DNA of 64,000 nt from contig NC_037091.1 in the NCBI RefSeq assembly GCF_002994745.2, positions 39,616,112 through 39,680,111 of the forward strand, given 5' to 3'. The DNA comes from Rosa chinensis (lineage: Eukaryota > Streptophyta > Magnoliopsida > Rosales > Rosaceae). Shown here piece by piece: positions 44,264 through 56,947 of the stretch. Position 1 is the stretch's first letter; the number at the start of each line of letters is the position of its first letter. A model generated the notes under the pieces. The model was not told where the DNA came from. It saw only the letters and a list, made by a program, of their open reading frames with translations, and made no database searches. The position numbers and the translations under genes were made by a program.

Positions 44264-44731
44264 GGAGAAGAGGTGGAGGGTTATAGGGTGGTGAGAGATA
44301 TAGGCAGCCGCTGAACTAGGTAGCTAGTTGGGAAAGGAAGAGAGAGTGAGTGAGAGGGAGTTCTTTTTTGTTCTTTTGGTTTCCTTTGTTTTGCTTTTTG
44401 CGCTGTTTGCTTTTCTTTTATATTTTGCTCTTATATTTATAGTGAGAATGTGAGATCGATCGAGGAATTGAATCCGGTTTGAACATTTTGTTACCTTGTT
44501 CGATTGTCACAAGGAAGTTTAGCGGGGTTTTCTTATCCTTTGGTTATCCTTTGTGGCTGGCTTGTTAAACTTACCGAAGTATCCTTTGTGGCTGGATTAT
44601 TAAATTTGCCGAAGTTTATTATGTAAACGAAACCGGTTCACGTCGACAAGAAATAGTTATAGGTCTATTGAGGATTAACCTTTAATAAACTTTCTATTTC
44701 TTATTCCTTGTATTTAGGGTCTAAGTTTACA
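44264..44731. other. Upstream region of the X8 gene
   Basis: 5' UTR and promoter. A short direct repeat (TATCCTTTGTGGCTGG near 44547 and 44580) is present. No other feature. Confidence 0.5.
44430..44442 (-). promoter_or_regulatory. TATA box of the X8 gene
   Basis: The minus strand reads CTATAAATATAA about 170 bp upstream of the ATG; the stretch between is CT-rich, as is usual for plant 5' UTRs. Confidence 0.6.
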
Positions 44732-44744
44732 TCAATACAATGTT

Positions 44745-44916
44745 TTTTTTTTTTTTTTTTTGAATAAAGAACTGGTGCGGCTACCCTCACACCTTAATTA
44801 ATGAAATTGTCGAATACACGGGGGGAGGGGGGACATTAAGCCTAAACCCCTGATTACAATAAGCATCTAGAGTATGTCCCGAAATGATATAAGGAATCTC
44901 TACATAATACATGTAT
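44745..44916 (-). mobile_element. 5'-truncated LINE 3' end
   Basis: A T run at its left (poly(A) on the minus strand) and the 13-bp duplication TCAATACAATGTT (44732-44744 and 44917-44929) mark a LINE-type insertion of 172 bp. The body has the GC-rich CCCCCTCCCCCCGTG and GTGAGGGTAGCCGCACC segments typical of a LINE 3' UTR. No coding part. Confidence 0.8.
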
Positions 44917-44929
44917 TCAATACAATGTT

Positions 44930-45021
44930 ATGTGTGAGGAGATTATATCCTCTCAGCCACACAATGGCAAATTTCTTTCTAATATTATTAGCTTAAATGA
45001 ATTAACTGTTCTCGTTTCTTC

Positions 45022-45063
<42 letters not shown>

Positions 45064-45481
45064 GCATGTAAACAAAGATGTAGTTTCAAAATCGCAATTG
45101 CCCGTAAAATATGTGTTCATTGACGTAATGGACGCTTTTTGATATTTTGAGTTTGCTCAAGCAAAAATAGATTACCAACGTAATATGAGTATGCAATTAT
45201 TTTCTCAGATATCATAATATTGAAATAATTAACAAAAAGAAGGGACTTAAATAATTAGATAAGAAGGACTGACAAGAGGTCATAATCTATTCTTCGATTC
45301 GTAACAAATAATAATGTTAGAACTTATATGAGCGAAATTTTTTGTCATTTTAAGTTTTGCGTTCTTAATTGGTTTAATTTTCATTCTAGTTGCAAATAAA
45401 AATTCTTTATCTTAGGCCCTAGCATATAAGGACAAAATCTAACCTGTCTAATTATAAATTTGTCCCCATTTCAGAATGAAA
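44930..45481. other. Intergenic with (TA)n microsatellite
   Basis: A pure TA run of about 34 bp at 45025-45058; otherwise AT-rich DNA without recognised features. Confidence 0.5.
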
Positions 45482-46504
45482 ATTATGTTAGGGTGCGTCT
45501 ATTACCACCCTACCATTTTCTTAGTTCATCCTACAAACATTTGAATTATTGAAAGACTATATTACCCAAGTGTAAAATGACTACTAAGTACATTAATTTT
45601 CTAAAATCTAAATTTGTAAGGAAAAAATAAATAAATAACCAATGAATTAAATAGAAAAATTACTTAATTTCTCATTGGATGACATTAATCTTCATCTTCT
45701 CCACCCAAATTTGCATTTATTACTATTTTTTTGTCTTTTTGTTACCTCTTCATCATGAATTCGTTATTTAATTCACAAAATCATTAGTGTTAACTATATC
45801 AAAATCTTTGTAATACATTTTGTGAACACCGAAAGTAAAAATTTAAAACACGAAAGAAAAATATCAATATCTTCTTCATTGTACATAGTTGTTAACTAAC
45901 TAATCTTTTGACATAGATTGAAATAGATTAACATTTAAGCAAAAAGAAAAAAAAATGGAAATAAATTAGATTGTGATTTTGTTAGGAAACTTTAATATAT
46001 TATAGTTTTTTTAGGATGCTACTATTCACACACCCATATTTTCTATTCACACACCCATTCTATTTTTCTATTACTTTAATTCAATTTATTTTTACAAATT
46101 ACCCTAACTACCCTCCTTTGCTATATATATATATTTTTCTTTTTTGCAAGTCAATCATCACCAAATTCTAAAATCTAAACCCTTATTTTACTGCAGACGA
46201 TTTAGAAAATTTACCAAATATTCACCAAGGGTCCAAATGACATGAAAATTTCCAGATCATTTTTAAACTAATAGAACAAGAACATGTCAAAAATTCAAGA
46301 TATTTGGAGATCATTAAGCAGGGTAATAGAGAGCTCGAAGTTAGCAGATCAGCAGCTTTCTCAAAAATTCAGCAAAGCTGTTTTTAACTTCAATTACCAA
46401 ACAAACAAAGGACGTACATGCAGTACCAAACAAATTTCTCTAAAATTCCAGTAAAGATAAGTGACTAAAGGATTAATGATAAAAAAAAAATTACATTAAT
46501 AGCT

Positions 46505-49500
46505 TTACTCTGTAGGAGTTGCAAGACCAAATGAAGGCTTGGTAGCTTTGTCTTTAAGTGGACAAGTTCGAATATTATGACCACCACCTTGACAATGACC
46601 ACATTTCCGAGACTTTTCCTCCATTATCTCAAAGGCTGAAGGATCACGCTTTGTAGAGCTAGATTCCTTTTTGTTTTTTGATCCTAATGGACGACCTTTA
46701 TGAGGTTGAACATTAGGCTCAAGTAATAATGGAAGAGAAGCACCAAGAAACTGATTGAGTTTCCTCTTGGTATTGTCTTTCTGAATAAGAGGCTTGAATT
46801 CAGATAAAAGAACACCTATCTCATCTCCATCATCCAAGCTCGCACCATGATCAAATGATCTTGTATCAATCCTCCACTGTTCATGAATGCTGTTCAATTG
46901 CAATGCTTCAAATTTCATCTCCCTAATCATATGTACACAAGGAAGGCCCATTGTTCTGTAAAAATGACCCTTGCATTGAGATGAAAGATTGTTGGACTTT
47001 GCTAATTCATATTGCTTATGCAGCTCATCAAGTGCAAAGATAGATATATGAGTAACGAGTTCTTTGAAGAACGGAATCCCAACTTTATGTGGATGGCGAT
47101 TTTTTTCACTAGAGAGTCGAGCTTTGATTTCATGAAACTGATTTTCAATGGCAAGACAAATTCTTTCCTTTACTTCACCAAGATCTCCACTTGAAACTTG
47201 AAGATATCTCTTTAGATTTGAATGTGCACCTTCACCTCTTGATGTAGCACGATTACCAAAGTGCGTAACCTGACCTGTCCATGCAGTTACAAATTTCTCT
47301 TTTAATGGAAGCCAAGTACCTTTGATATAATTGAGAATAGCCACATTGTTATTGTACTCAGCTTCAAAATTAGTCCAAGCTTCATTAAAGGATGATTCAT
47401 CATGAGAATTGATCAAAGCAGTCCACGTAGAGATGAAAGCAACCCAATCATCTTCTTCTGTAAAATGAGGCTTACAGTTTGTAACTACATTTTTCTCAAT
47501 ATGCCACACACATAATATGTTAGCAGTCCTTGGAAAAACAATATTTATAGCATTCATCAGTGCCAATTCTCTATCAGTAATAATCACCAAAGGATAAACC
47601 TCAACTCCCAAAATTCTGCTGAACATAGTTAGAGACGTAGTCCTCTTCTTCCTCTTTTTGCATGAAGACAAAGCAAGAATAGAAATATGTATTGAAACTT
47701 GTGACTCCTACAATGTCTAGTAATGGCATCTTGTACCTTGTATGTACAATCCATCACAAAGACACTTGTATTGCTCTTAGTCAAAGCAATTGAAAGTGGA
47801 TGAGCAAACATTAAATGAGTCAACCGACCATTTTGATCATACTCAATGTTATAGATGAAACCAGCTTGACCAAATTCTTCCAATAAAGCTTGAATAACTG
47901 TACGACCTGCTAAATTCTCCTTCATAATTCAATACTTTTCATTATAGATGTTTTTGGAAATTGCTTGCAAATCTGGATTACTCTGTCGAAGTGAAGACAT
48001 TATTTGGCTTGGTGATACGCCAGCCTTACTCATTTCTTTAATCTTCAAGATTTCCTCTCTTGAAAACTGATGACAATAAGGATGCCCAGACATATCTTTT
48101 GAAGGTTCATGGTTATGAGATAAATCTTTGGGCTAAATACTAGTTACTACCCTATGGTTTAGGTCCAAAATCAATTCAGTCCTTGAACTTCTAATTTTAT
48201 CAAAAACACCCCTGCACTTTCAATTTTGATCTAATAGGTCCAATTCGTTAATTTTCTGTTATGGGTTCAAGTTATAGTTGGATTATTTGTTGAAAAACTA
48301 TTTATTTTTAATAGTAGGACTCACTCCTAAATTGAATATGCAGGCCACCTCGACATCCCATCATAAAACATAGGCCATATATGAGCCATGTTAACAAGTT
48401 AAATAACTCAATTATCAGAAAACTAACAAATTGGACCTATTAGATCAAAATTGAAAGTGCAGGGGTGTTTTTGATGAAATTAGAAGTTTAGGGACTGAAT
48501 TGATTTTGGACCCAAACTACAGGGTAGTAATCAGTATTTAGCCCTAACTCTTTTATATCCACCTTCCAAAAACCTTCAGGTTTCCTTCTCCCCACAATTT
48601 CAAAAGGGCAACTTATTAGGCGAGATGCTGTCTTCCTTTTCCTCTTCTCTGGTGGAACCATCCTTGTGTCTCGATACTTACCACCTCTATCACAGCCAAT
48701 GTACACACACTTATCAGGTTTTGATCTTCTTATAACAGTTACATACCCTTCCATGAATGCAATTTTATGAACAGCAGCAAGAAGGTCTTCCTGACTATCA
48801 AAATTTACTTCCACCAAAGAAAGCATTTTGTCAACTTCATTTATCTCTACTTGACTTCCTAGATCACCAAAATAATAATCATTCATATATAATGTCAACT
48901 AGTATACTAATTTCTAGACAGCCAAACAAGAAAGCATAAGACTCATAAGAACAAGAAACAATTGTATCTAATGAATAAGAAATATGATCCTACATTGATA
49001 AGTTTATCTCTGATCCAATGTTTCAAAGCCTTGTTAAATCATACTAGTGCAATACAATAAAAGTTTCAATGTGTCTAGCAGCTCTGCCTTTAGCCTTGTT
49101 ATATCATCTTTTTGCTTTTATTGCCAGCAGGAAACAATTGTTTCTTGTTCTTATACATCAATACATGTAAAACTAGCATAGTATTATAACCATGTTATAT
49201 ATGCGATAAGGTATCCAGAAAAAAAAAAAAATCAAAGCGTCAACGACTTCAAAATTATCAATCAACTCAAGTCAAAACCATGATTAACACGCTACCCATA
49301 CCAAAATCAAACTAAGACGAATAGAACACACAAATCTAAAGGTCATAGATCCACCAAATCGCTAAGAAACTGAACGTGAGCAATGGATTGAAATACACCA
49401 AATAATTTGAGTTAGAATCTTACCAGAAATGATGGATTCAAAGGGGCTTGAATGATCATTAAATTCATATTGTTCTTCCATGTCTCCATTGCAAATCAGA

Positions 49501-49547
49501 TGTAAAACTTTCTCCAAAGATGGGTCTAAAATTTCTTGCTCTGCCAT
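46505..49547 (-). pseudogene. MULE transposase (FAR1/MURA-type), disrupted
   Basis: Exon 1 49547-49424 (MAEQEILDPSLEKVL...) joins by a GT-AG intron to 48858, with SQVEINEVDKML and a FAR1-like N-terminal zinc-binding region (CVYIGCDRGGKYRD, KTASRLISCPFEI). The MITE then interrupts it. Coding resumes at 48129 (DLSHNHEPSKDMSGH) with a TAA-type stop near 47930, then the MULE catalytic domain: VMDCTYK, frameshifts at about 47735 and 47640, IITDRELALMNAI, CVWHIEKNV. The end has a SWIM-like CKGHFYRTMGLPCVHMI and a CCHC knuckle CGHCQGGGHNIRTC. At least three breaks make it inactive. Confidence 0.87.
48130..48544. mobile_element. Foldback MITE of the GGGCTAAATACT family
   Basis: 415 bp with inverted arms of over 100 bp starting GGGCTAAATACT; flanked by TAAATCTTT and TAACTCTTT (8 of 9 identical; 48121-48129 and 48545-48553). 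It lies in the MULE transposase coding region, so it is younger than the MULE insertion or its decay. Confidence 0.88.
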
Positions 49548-50046
49548 AATTGAATTTTAAAGCATCACATTAGAGAGATGGAATGACTATGCTAAAGAAG
49601 TTTTTGATGGAAAAGAAAAGAAGGAATCACAAAGAGTTTAGAAGTCTTCGTCTGCAGTAAAACAAGGGTTTAGGTTTTAGAGTTTGGTGATGATTGACTT
49701 GCAAAAAAGGAAAAAAAAATAAATAAATAGAATAGCAAAGGAGGGTAGTTAGGGTAATTTGTAAAAATAAATTGAATTAAAGTAATAGAAAAATAGAATG
49801 GGTGTGTGAATAGAAAATATGGGTGTGTGAATAGCACCACCCTTTTTTTATTGGTATAAATTAAATGCGAGATTTTCATTAAAAAAAAATCTCTTTTAAT
49901 TGGATATGTCATATAAGGATGTTATTGGAAATAGAAATGGGTTACATAAGTAAATTTAGTAATTGAAATTAAAATGTAGGGTGTAATGAGTAAGTAGGAT
50001 GAACAAAGAAAATGGTAAGGTGGAAATAGCCGCACCCATTATGTTA

Positions 50047-50524
50047 TTCAACAATTCAAAATAGGTTACAAGGTCTTTTACCTACGTAAGTTCTTGTATT
50101 AAAGTTTATCTTATTCCTTTCTATCAGTCTGATAACCAATTTCTTTGGTGTCCATCCACTAATGGTGTTTTCTCAATTAAATATGCCTGTGCTTTACTAA
50201 GAAATAAATTTTGAAAACATTCAAGATCAGCTTCTTAATAAAATGTGGAGGCTTAACATCCCTACAATGAGGCTGAAATGTCGCAGTGCAAGATCGGAAG
50301 AAGAGGATTCACGATCTTGCATGGCATCTGGTTTTGTGATCGAGACCATTTGATTACCAATGCAATTAGTCCATTGAACCCAAGTTTGGGCCAAGTCTGG
50401 GGAGTAGGATCATTTGATATAACATTTGCTCTCTTTTTGACTTGCTGCTACTTCACTATGAAATTAGCAGAAGAAGAATTGATGATACATGCATATCCTT
50501 CTCCTTCTCAAAAGGCTTTTGAGG
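50047..50524 (+). pseudogene. LINE reverse-transcriptase C-terminal (zf-RVT) remnant
   Basis: About 50115-50275 in one plus frame reads DNQFLWCPSTNGVFSIKYAC and KMWRLNIPTMRLK, the pattern of the zf-RVT region at the end of plant LINE ORF2, with an in-frame TGA and a short gap between. No ends or TSD were found. The rest of the interval shows nothing further. Confidence 0.45.
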
Positions 50525-50976
50525 TGTCACACCCCAAATTTCAAGCACAATAATAAACAATTAACAAACACGAAATACACTGGGCGTGATAGTTCAGACA
50601 TCAACATTGAATACATGTGAAATTTTTTCTTTTTGAAATAAGTACGCAAGATGCCCTGAATCCTAAATGTCAATATGACTCATTCTTTAGAATCACACAT
50701 ACATTACAAAGAGTTTACAAATTAAACTGAAATAACAATTCAATAAGTAAACACTCCACCACACTCACTACTCAGCGGAGGATTAACAAGTGCGTGCAAG
50801 AAATAAATTCCAAAACTCACGACTGTAACGGCAAGGGATCACAGCTCCACCAAGTTCACCCTAACCTACAGGATAGACTCCCTACACCATTGAATAGTGC
50901 ACAACCCGATATGCCTTGAAAAGTCATATAAGTAAATTCAAACAAACAAAGCAGAAACACATGCTTTAATCGTCAG

Positions 50977-51806
50977 CAAGGTTCTAAAAAACGCTAGGCG
51001 CTAGTCGAGCGGTGACTTGGGGACTAACGCCTAGGAGCCTAGGCGGGGACTAGGCGGTTTTTTTTTTTTTAATTTTTAAATTATTTTATGATATAAACTA
51101 GATAAATAATAATTTTTAATCACCTAACATGCATGACTTATCTCAAGCCATGACTTATCTCAAGGCTTGTCAGATTAATTGATGATGAAACTTTAAAATA
51201 GTGGGCAATTAATGATGAAGCTCTAGTTGTCAACCACTACATCACTTATTTCTTTAAAGAAAAAAGGAAAAAAAACAAACCACCCCCATCCCCACATGTC
51301 TTATCTTCTTCATCTCTCTTCTTTCTTTTTCTCATCTCCTCATCTCCAGCATCTCTCTTTTTCTCTCATGGTCTGCATTTTGCATCTTTCTTCTTTCTTT
51401 ACTCTCTTTTGTCTCTTGTTCACTGAAATCGAAGTATCGAACCCAGAAATCTGCTTGAGCCTTGAGGACATCTGCTTTGCTGCTTGAAGAATTGAAGATT
51501 ACAAATTGAAAGCCCTGAAAGTATTAGAACTTCAAAGCACTGTGTTGGAGAGAGAGAGAATAGAGGGAGAGAGGCTGTGAGGCGAGGTTGGTGTATAGGT
51601 TTCTGATCAGTTTAGTTTTGTGTTTTGTGGAAGAGTTGAAAAAAAAAAAAAAAGGCACCGAAACGCCTAATTGCCAACCGCCTAGCGCCCAGAGAGACCC
51701 GCCCAGCACTGCCTAGGAGGCCGACTTTCTGCCCAGCGCCAAGCTCGATCGACTAGGCCAGAATTAGAACAGGGTGGAGGCGCCTAGCCCCTTTTTTAGA
51801 ACCTTT
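50977..51806. mobile_element. hAT-type MITE (CAAGGTTCTAAAAAA ends)
   Basis: Inverted ends CAAGGTTCTAAAAAA and (reverse) AAAGGTTCTAAAAAA are flanked by ATCGTCAG and ATCGTCAC (7 of 8 identical). Subterminal GCCTAGGCG/CGCCTAGC repeats lie at both ends. Interior AT- and CT-rich with no ORF; removal restores the surrounding LTR. Confidence 0.83.
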
Positions 51807-52204
51807 ATCGTCACAACCGAACAAAATCGATATGTCATTATCACGATAAAACATCAAGTTCATGTCTTACAATATCATGCTCACATAAGTTAACTCAAAA
51901 CTAAAACCCACTTGCTCTTACTCTCAACCCAGCATTCAATTTCACAAAACTTCAACTAAACGAATTAAACTCAAGTAATGTTTCAAAACATTTTAAAACG
52001 TAAAACTCTACAAAAACGTCCTTCATTTGTCTCAATAAAAGTAGTTGTCACCTTAGTGACTTTTCAAAACATTTTTAGTATCAACAACCATTCCATGAAA
52101 TCACACTAATTTCCTCTCGACAGGAAGCATTTGTCATCATTGTGACACTATAAATCATTTCACAATTCATTACAAATCTCAAACCACAACTGCACTCCGA
52201 ATTT

Positions 52205-52440
52205 GAAGTAAGTAAAACCAGTAATCCCTGTATAGAAACTTAGTTCAGGAGATCACCCAAAATCACACACTTTAAAATCATGGTAATCCCTTCATAAGTT
52301 TAGTTCAGGATACATTAAAAACAATCAATAAAAATCATAGTAATCCATGCATAAAGTTTAGTTTAGGAAATTACATAAAAAGAAATCAATTCATAAAATT
52401 GTTATCCCTGTGTATAATTTAGTTTAGAAGATTATGACAA
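52205..52440. repeat. About 60-bp tandem repeats in the LTR
   Basis: Four diverged units of the form GTAATCCCTGCATA...TTTAGTTCAGGAGATTACA. The matching block in the solo LTR is at 54320-54560. Confidence 0.75.
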
Positions 52441-52745
52441 AATCAAGCAATTCAATACTAAAAATAAATACTCATTCATCCACTGATAACACAAATCACC
52501 ACAACATCAATCTCACATCAATAACTCAACAACAACCTACATCATCACACATATCACCACAAAGGTCAAACCAACAATTATGGAGGTATTACCTCAACAC
52601 GAAATCTCAAATCTCAATAACACAATATAACTGATCGCCTCAAAATATTGTTTCCTCAACTCCAACAAATAAAAATAAATATTTATTTTGGTAAATATGA
52701 TTTTACATGCTAACAATTAAATCTACTAAATTAAAATATAATTAA

Positions 52746-53100
52746 TTTAAAGATTAAATTTTGTTTAGTCCCTGTACTCTGATTCTTTTTCAGTTCTAGT
52801 CCCTGACATTCTCATTTAATCTGAAAAGTCCCTAAAGTCACAATTTTCGTTCGATCGTTCCTCATAGTTAACATTTCATCAGATCGGGCCGTTAAGTTGC
52901 GGATGTGGCACTCAAAGGCAAACCAGATCAGCAGTTTGCATTCCATGTAACATGCAAATTGTCCAATATACCCCCTTGCCTTTTCCCCCATTCTTGACCA
53001 AAAAATAACACCAAAGTGCTTGAATTTGTCACTCCAAACCCCACACCTGCAACAACAACAAAAAACAAAAACAAAAAATAAAGGAATACACAGACATTTA
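52746..53100. other. Unassigned repeat-like sequence
   Basis: AT-rich with phrases such as TTTAGTCCCTGTACTCTG and AGTCCCTAAAGTCAC, as in the arms of foldback elements, but no partner arm or duplication was found. A C/A-rich tract follows near 53040-53090. Confidence 0.4.
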
Positions 53101-53499
53101 GATGCTACAACAGTTCATCAACAGCCAATTTAAATGTGTTAGAGCAACCATTTACCCAAGAAAAATTATTGCCAGGCCAGGCAAAAACAATGCTGATGGG
53201 CTTCGAGACAAGGAGTGGAGAAAGCTTAGTGAATTGCATGCTGGACCTCGACATGTACACCAAAATCGAATGCAAAATCCTAGCAGCTCAGTCATCGTCC
53301 TCATTGGTTCTCTCCAACTTGACCACAGAGGATTCCAGCTAGAGGCGGCGGCCCCAACGCAAGACTCGGGCACCATCTACCCCCTTCCCCATCTCGAAAA
53401 CCCTCTTGGTCCTCCTCATCTCCAATGATGACATTCCTTTCTCAAATTCTGAAGCAGTACCACTCTCGGCCTCGCGCTCTTCCTCTTCTCGACTCACTC
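53101..53499 (-). pseudogene. Host gene fragment interrupted by a solo LTR
   Basis: The minus strand encodes, next to the LTR, SRREEEEREAESG and MRRTKRVFEMGKGVDGARVL followed by a stop after RRL, then ESSVVKLERTNEDDD and another stop. The MRRTxRVF...GARVLRSGRRL pattern resembles an uncharacterised plant nuclear protein family, from memory only. The reading appears to continue on the other side of the solo LTR (56496-56545). In-frame stops at about 53337 and 53287 make it a pseudogene or captured fragment. Confidence 0.5.
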
Positions 53500-56490
53500 T
53501 GTCACGCCCCGAATTTTGAATAAAGAAATTCAAATCCGAAACGCGATAACTTAACAAGCACAAGAAAAACACTTAGAAAATTTTCTATTTAAATTAAGCA
53601 ACTAAACAACTGAGCTCACAATGTCAATACCGACTCATTCTTTAGAGTCACATATTACATTATAGACAGTTTACAAATCAAACTGAATGACAATACAATA
53701 AGTAAACATACCCACCACAACTCACTACATACTGGAAGATTAAAACCAAAGTACCCTACTACATCCAAGCTACGATAGCAACAAAACCTCAGCTTTGACG
53801 ACTATTACTCAGATCTGCACAATAACCCCTACACAATGGAATAGTGCACCAGGTTTGTTGTTTCAACCCGGTAAGCTTATGAAAGCTCGTGTGAGTAAAC
53901 TCCAAACAACTAACATAACACATGCTTAAACCATCTCAACCTAACAAAATCGATATGCAATTGTCACCACAAAAACAACATGTTCATATTCTACAATATC
54001 ATGCTCATGTAAGATAACTCAAAACTAAAACCCACTTGCTTTGACTCTCACTCATGCATCTAATTTCACAAGACTTCAACTAAACAATCAAACTCATGTA
54101 ACGTTTCAAACATTTTAGAAACACAACAATCTACAAAACCATCCTTCATTTGTCTCAACAAAAGTAGTTGTCACCTTAGTGACGTTTCAAATCATTTTCC
54201 ATATCAAGGACAAATCTACGAAAATCACACTCACTTCTCCTCAACATAAATCATTTGTCAAAATGATGACCTCAAGACTCATTTCACAACTCACTACCAA
54301 ATCTCAAACTACAACCCCACTTACAATTGAATTAAGTAAAATCAGTAATCCTAGCATAGAAACTTAGTTCAGGAGATCACATTAAAAAACAATAGAAATC
54401 ATATAAATCCCTGCATAGAGTTTAGTTCAGGGATTTACATTAAAACAAACAATTCAAAAAACGGTAATCCCTGCATATAATTTAGTTCAGGAGATCACAT
54501 TAAAACAAACAATAGAATTCATAGTAATCCCTGCATATAATTTAGTTCAGGAGATTACAAAGGAAATAAAGCAATTCAATAATAGAAATAAACTAGAAAA
54601 CAATACACGATACACAATCATCTTCTCATCACACCAATCACCATATCAACTCCCTCAACATCAATCACTCAACAACAATCCACATCATTTACACAAAATC
54701 ACACACAGGTTAACACAAAGTATTGTTTCCTCATTCCAACAACCTCCAAAACAATAGCAAAACCAATTCCAAAATAATATGTTCTCATCTCAAATCCATC
54801 ATCAAATCGTACACATTTCAATCAAAGCTCAAACCGACAAAACCCTATTTCCTTTCAAATTCCATTTATTTTCCTTAATCTCACAACGCACAACAAAAGT
54901 GAACAACATGGCCAATTCCATCAAGATATATATATTTCATGTAAATACACACACACACACACACGTAGTCATCCGCTCAGGGATGCCACTAATATCAACT
55001 ATAGTTTTACAAATTAACTATTCGAGGATCATTTATATCAAAACCATGTTTTAACTTACCCATGAGTTGTTGTTGATCAAGTTCATATATTTTAAAACAA
55101 ATAATTTATTTTGATAAATACTATTTTGCATGCTAACAATTAAATCTACTAAATTAAACATAACTAATTTATCAACCGAAACACTGTGAGATTTGCTCAC
55201 CTCCAAATCCTACTGCGTCTTCACACAAACCAAGACAAGCACAAAATCATCTAGACTCCGCTCACACGATTCCATCAATCACCTAATCACATCAATGTCA
55301 CACTCAATAAAACACAAAACACACAACCATTTTAAAGTTCGTAACACGTGAACTATAAACCGAAAGATAGGTCAATTGAGACAAAACCCCATCGGAGACC
55401 ACCCAAGTATCCGGAACAGTCCTACGATCAATATATCAAAACTACAAGTCAATTGGACGGCCAAATCCTCACGGATCGAAAACCGATTGAAACTAAAACC
55501 CTAAAACGCTGAAATTCATAACTTGCTCATACGATTTCCAAAAAATGACAAACTATATATTGAAATGCTCGTATTGACGAGTAGATCACAATGAGGGACA
55601 TAAATTATCCCTTAGGAAGTCAGAAGCTGCTGGAAAACACCACCACAGTGGCGGCGGCGGCGCCGGGCCAAAGTCGTAATTTGGTCAAACTTCCTAAACA
55701 AAAAATCTTCATCTCAACTCTAATTACAACTTTCCCAACTACATCAAAGTCAGATTTCAAGTCTAGAGGCCGAAATTTACCTCAATAGCAAAATCGCTCA
55801 AATATTAAATTCGTCTTCCTCGGGTTGAATGGAGATGTGAAACTTGGTGAGTTTGTAGAGCTTGGCAAGACGAACAAAGCCCGGTTGGTCTCCCCTCCTA
55901 ATTTGGCTGGAGTTGGCTGGAATCGTGAGTTCCAAGATGGCAAAATGTTGCTGCGCCACCACCACTTGTCAGCGTTGCTGCGCCTTGCACGGGCCGACCC
56001 AGGTCGTGAAACTTCACAGAGTTGAAGATGGGAGTGAAGCGAACAGATATGGACAAGAATAGTGTCGATTGGTGGCCGGATCTGGGAGATATGCCCGCTG
56101 CAAGTCGGGCAGTTGAAATGGGGTCCGACTGGAAGAGAGAGAAGGAGTTTCCAGATTTGGAAATTCTGATTTTCTGATATTTTTTTCGGATTTTTCCTAT
56201 ATATCCCAAAATGGAAACTTTTTCCGCTGGCCATAACTTTTCATACGAACTCCAATTTTCGCGTTCCGCAAATGCACGAATTCTTATCGACGCGCTCTAC
56301 GACTTTCGTTAATGAAGTTTTCACAGAATCTAAACATATAAAAAGTCAACTCTTGAATCGAAGCTTTCCAAGCGAATAGTTGATCGAACTAATTTCTGCT
56401 CCACCCTTGAACCACGAAATCATATCAACGAAACACTTTAATAATTCCTGAAGCAATTATGAATTATTAACGAATTTCTGGGGTATTACA
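53500..56490. repeat. Solo LTR, 2991 bp (TGTCACGCCCC...GGGGTATTACA)
   Basis: Ends TGTCACGCCCC and TATTACA flanked by the exact 5-bp duplication CACTC (53495-53499 and 56491-56495), with no internal retrotransposon sequence. This is what recombination between two LTRs leaves. Long LTRs with TGT(C/A)AC ends are typical of some Ty3/gypsy lineages such as Tekay/Del, but this is a guess. It contains a tandem-repeat block at 54320-54560 and an (AC)n run at 54945-54964. Confidence 0.85.
54320..54560. repeat. About 62-bp tandem repeats in solo LTR
   Basis: Four units with the core TTTAGTTCAGGAGATCACA and AATCCCTGCATA. Position equivalent to 52205-52440 in the truncated LTR, so the block is ancestral to the family. 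Confidence 0.8.
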
Positions 56491-56495
56491 CACTC

Positions 56496-56947
56496 GTCGC
56501 TCGTCTCCGAGTCAACTCAGACTCAAAACTCTCAATTGCAGAAAATGGTAGCGCCAACCACATATTCACATGGATCGAGAAGGCACCATACCTCAGCACC
56601 AGGAAGAAAAAAAATTGTCGATTTCTATGGACTCCTCAGGACTCGGGCCCCCGACTCTAGACTCAGAGCGACTTTGACTCCATTAAAATCAACTTGACGT
56701 CGTTTTCTTCAGAACCTTGGCCACCGTCGCCGCTCGTTCAGAGCATAGAAGATCGGGCTTCAGTTTGCGCCGAGAAGAGGAATCAAACGACACCGGTTCG
56801 ATGTCGAGAGGTAGCCGGAAAGTGGAGAGAAGGCTGGGTGACCGTCGCTGCAACACGGGTCAGTGCTTCTCATGAATTGGACGGAGGAGGGTACGATTTG
56901 GTGCTTATCAGATTTAATAAAAGAAGGAGAAAGTGGTCACGATCCAT
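56496..56947. other. Host sequence between two solo LTRs
   Basis: GC-richer than the flanking LTRs; the first 50 bp may continue the minus-strand gene fragment seen at 53101-53499. The segment GTCGCTGCAACACGGG...GAATTGGACGGAGGAGG (56840-56890) recurs in altered form at about 59053-59120 after the next solo LTR, so a duplication is present. No gene recognised. Confidence 0.4.

Larger units (their letters stand above)
46014..49841 (-). mobile_element. Mutator-like element (MULE) with transposase remnant
   Basis: Long terminal inverted repeats of roughly 180 bp (CTATTCACACACCCATATTTTC type) lie at 46014-46200 and 49655-49841. Flanks share TTTTTTTA with 8 of 9 positions of a 9-bp duplication (46005-46013 and 49842-49850). 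The transposase gene runs on the minus strand. A 415-bp foldback MITE (48130-48544) is inserted in its coding region. Microsatellite-like (TA) and A runs lie in the arms. Confidence 0.88.
45491..50037. mobile_element. Outer Mutator-type element, interrupted by a MULE
   Basis: Inverted ends GGGTGCGTCTATTACCACC and (reverse) GGGTGCGGCTATTTCCACC, extending about 45 bp to TTCATCCTAC, are flanked by the exact 9-bp duplication ATTATGTTA (45482-45490 and 50038-50046). Its own sequence is only 45491-46013 and about 49842-50037, roughly 720 bp with no ORF, the rest being the inserted MULE. Confidence 0.85.
50525..52745. repeat. Truncated copy of a TGTCAC...ACA long LTR
   Basis: Starts TGTCACACCCC at 50525 and follows the solo LTR at 53500-56490 through its tandem-repeat block and on to CTAACAATTAAATCTACTAA, then diverges near 52745; the other end is missing. 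A hAT MITE (50977-51806) is inserted in it. No coding capacity. Confidence 0.75.
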
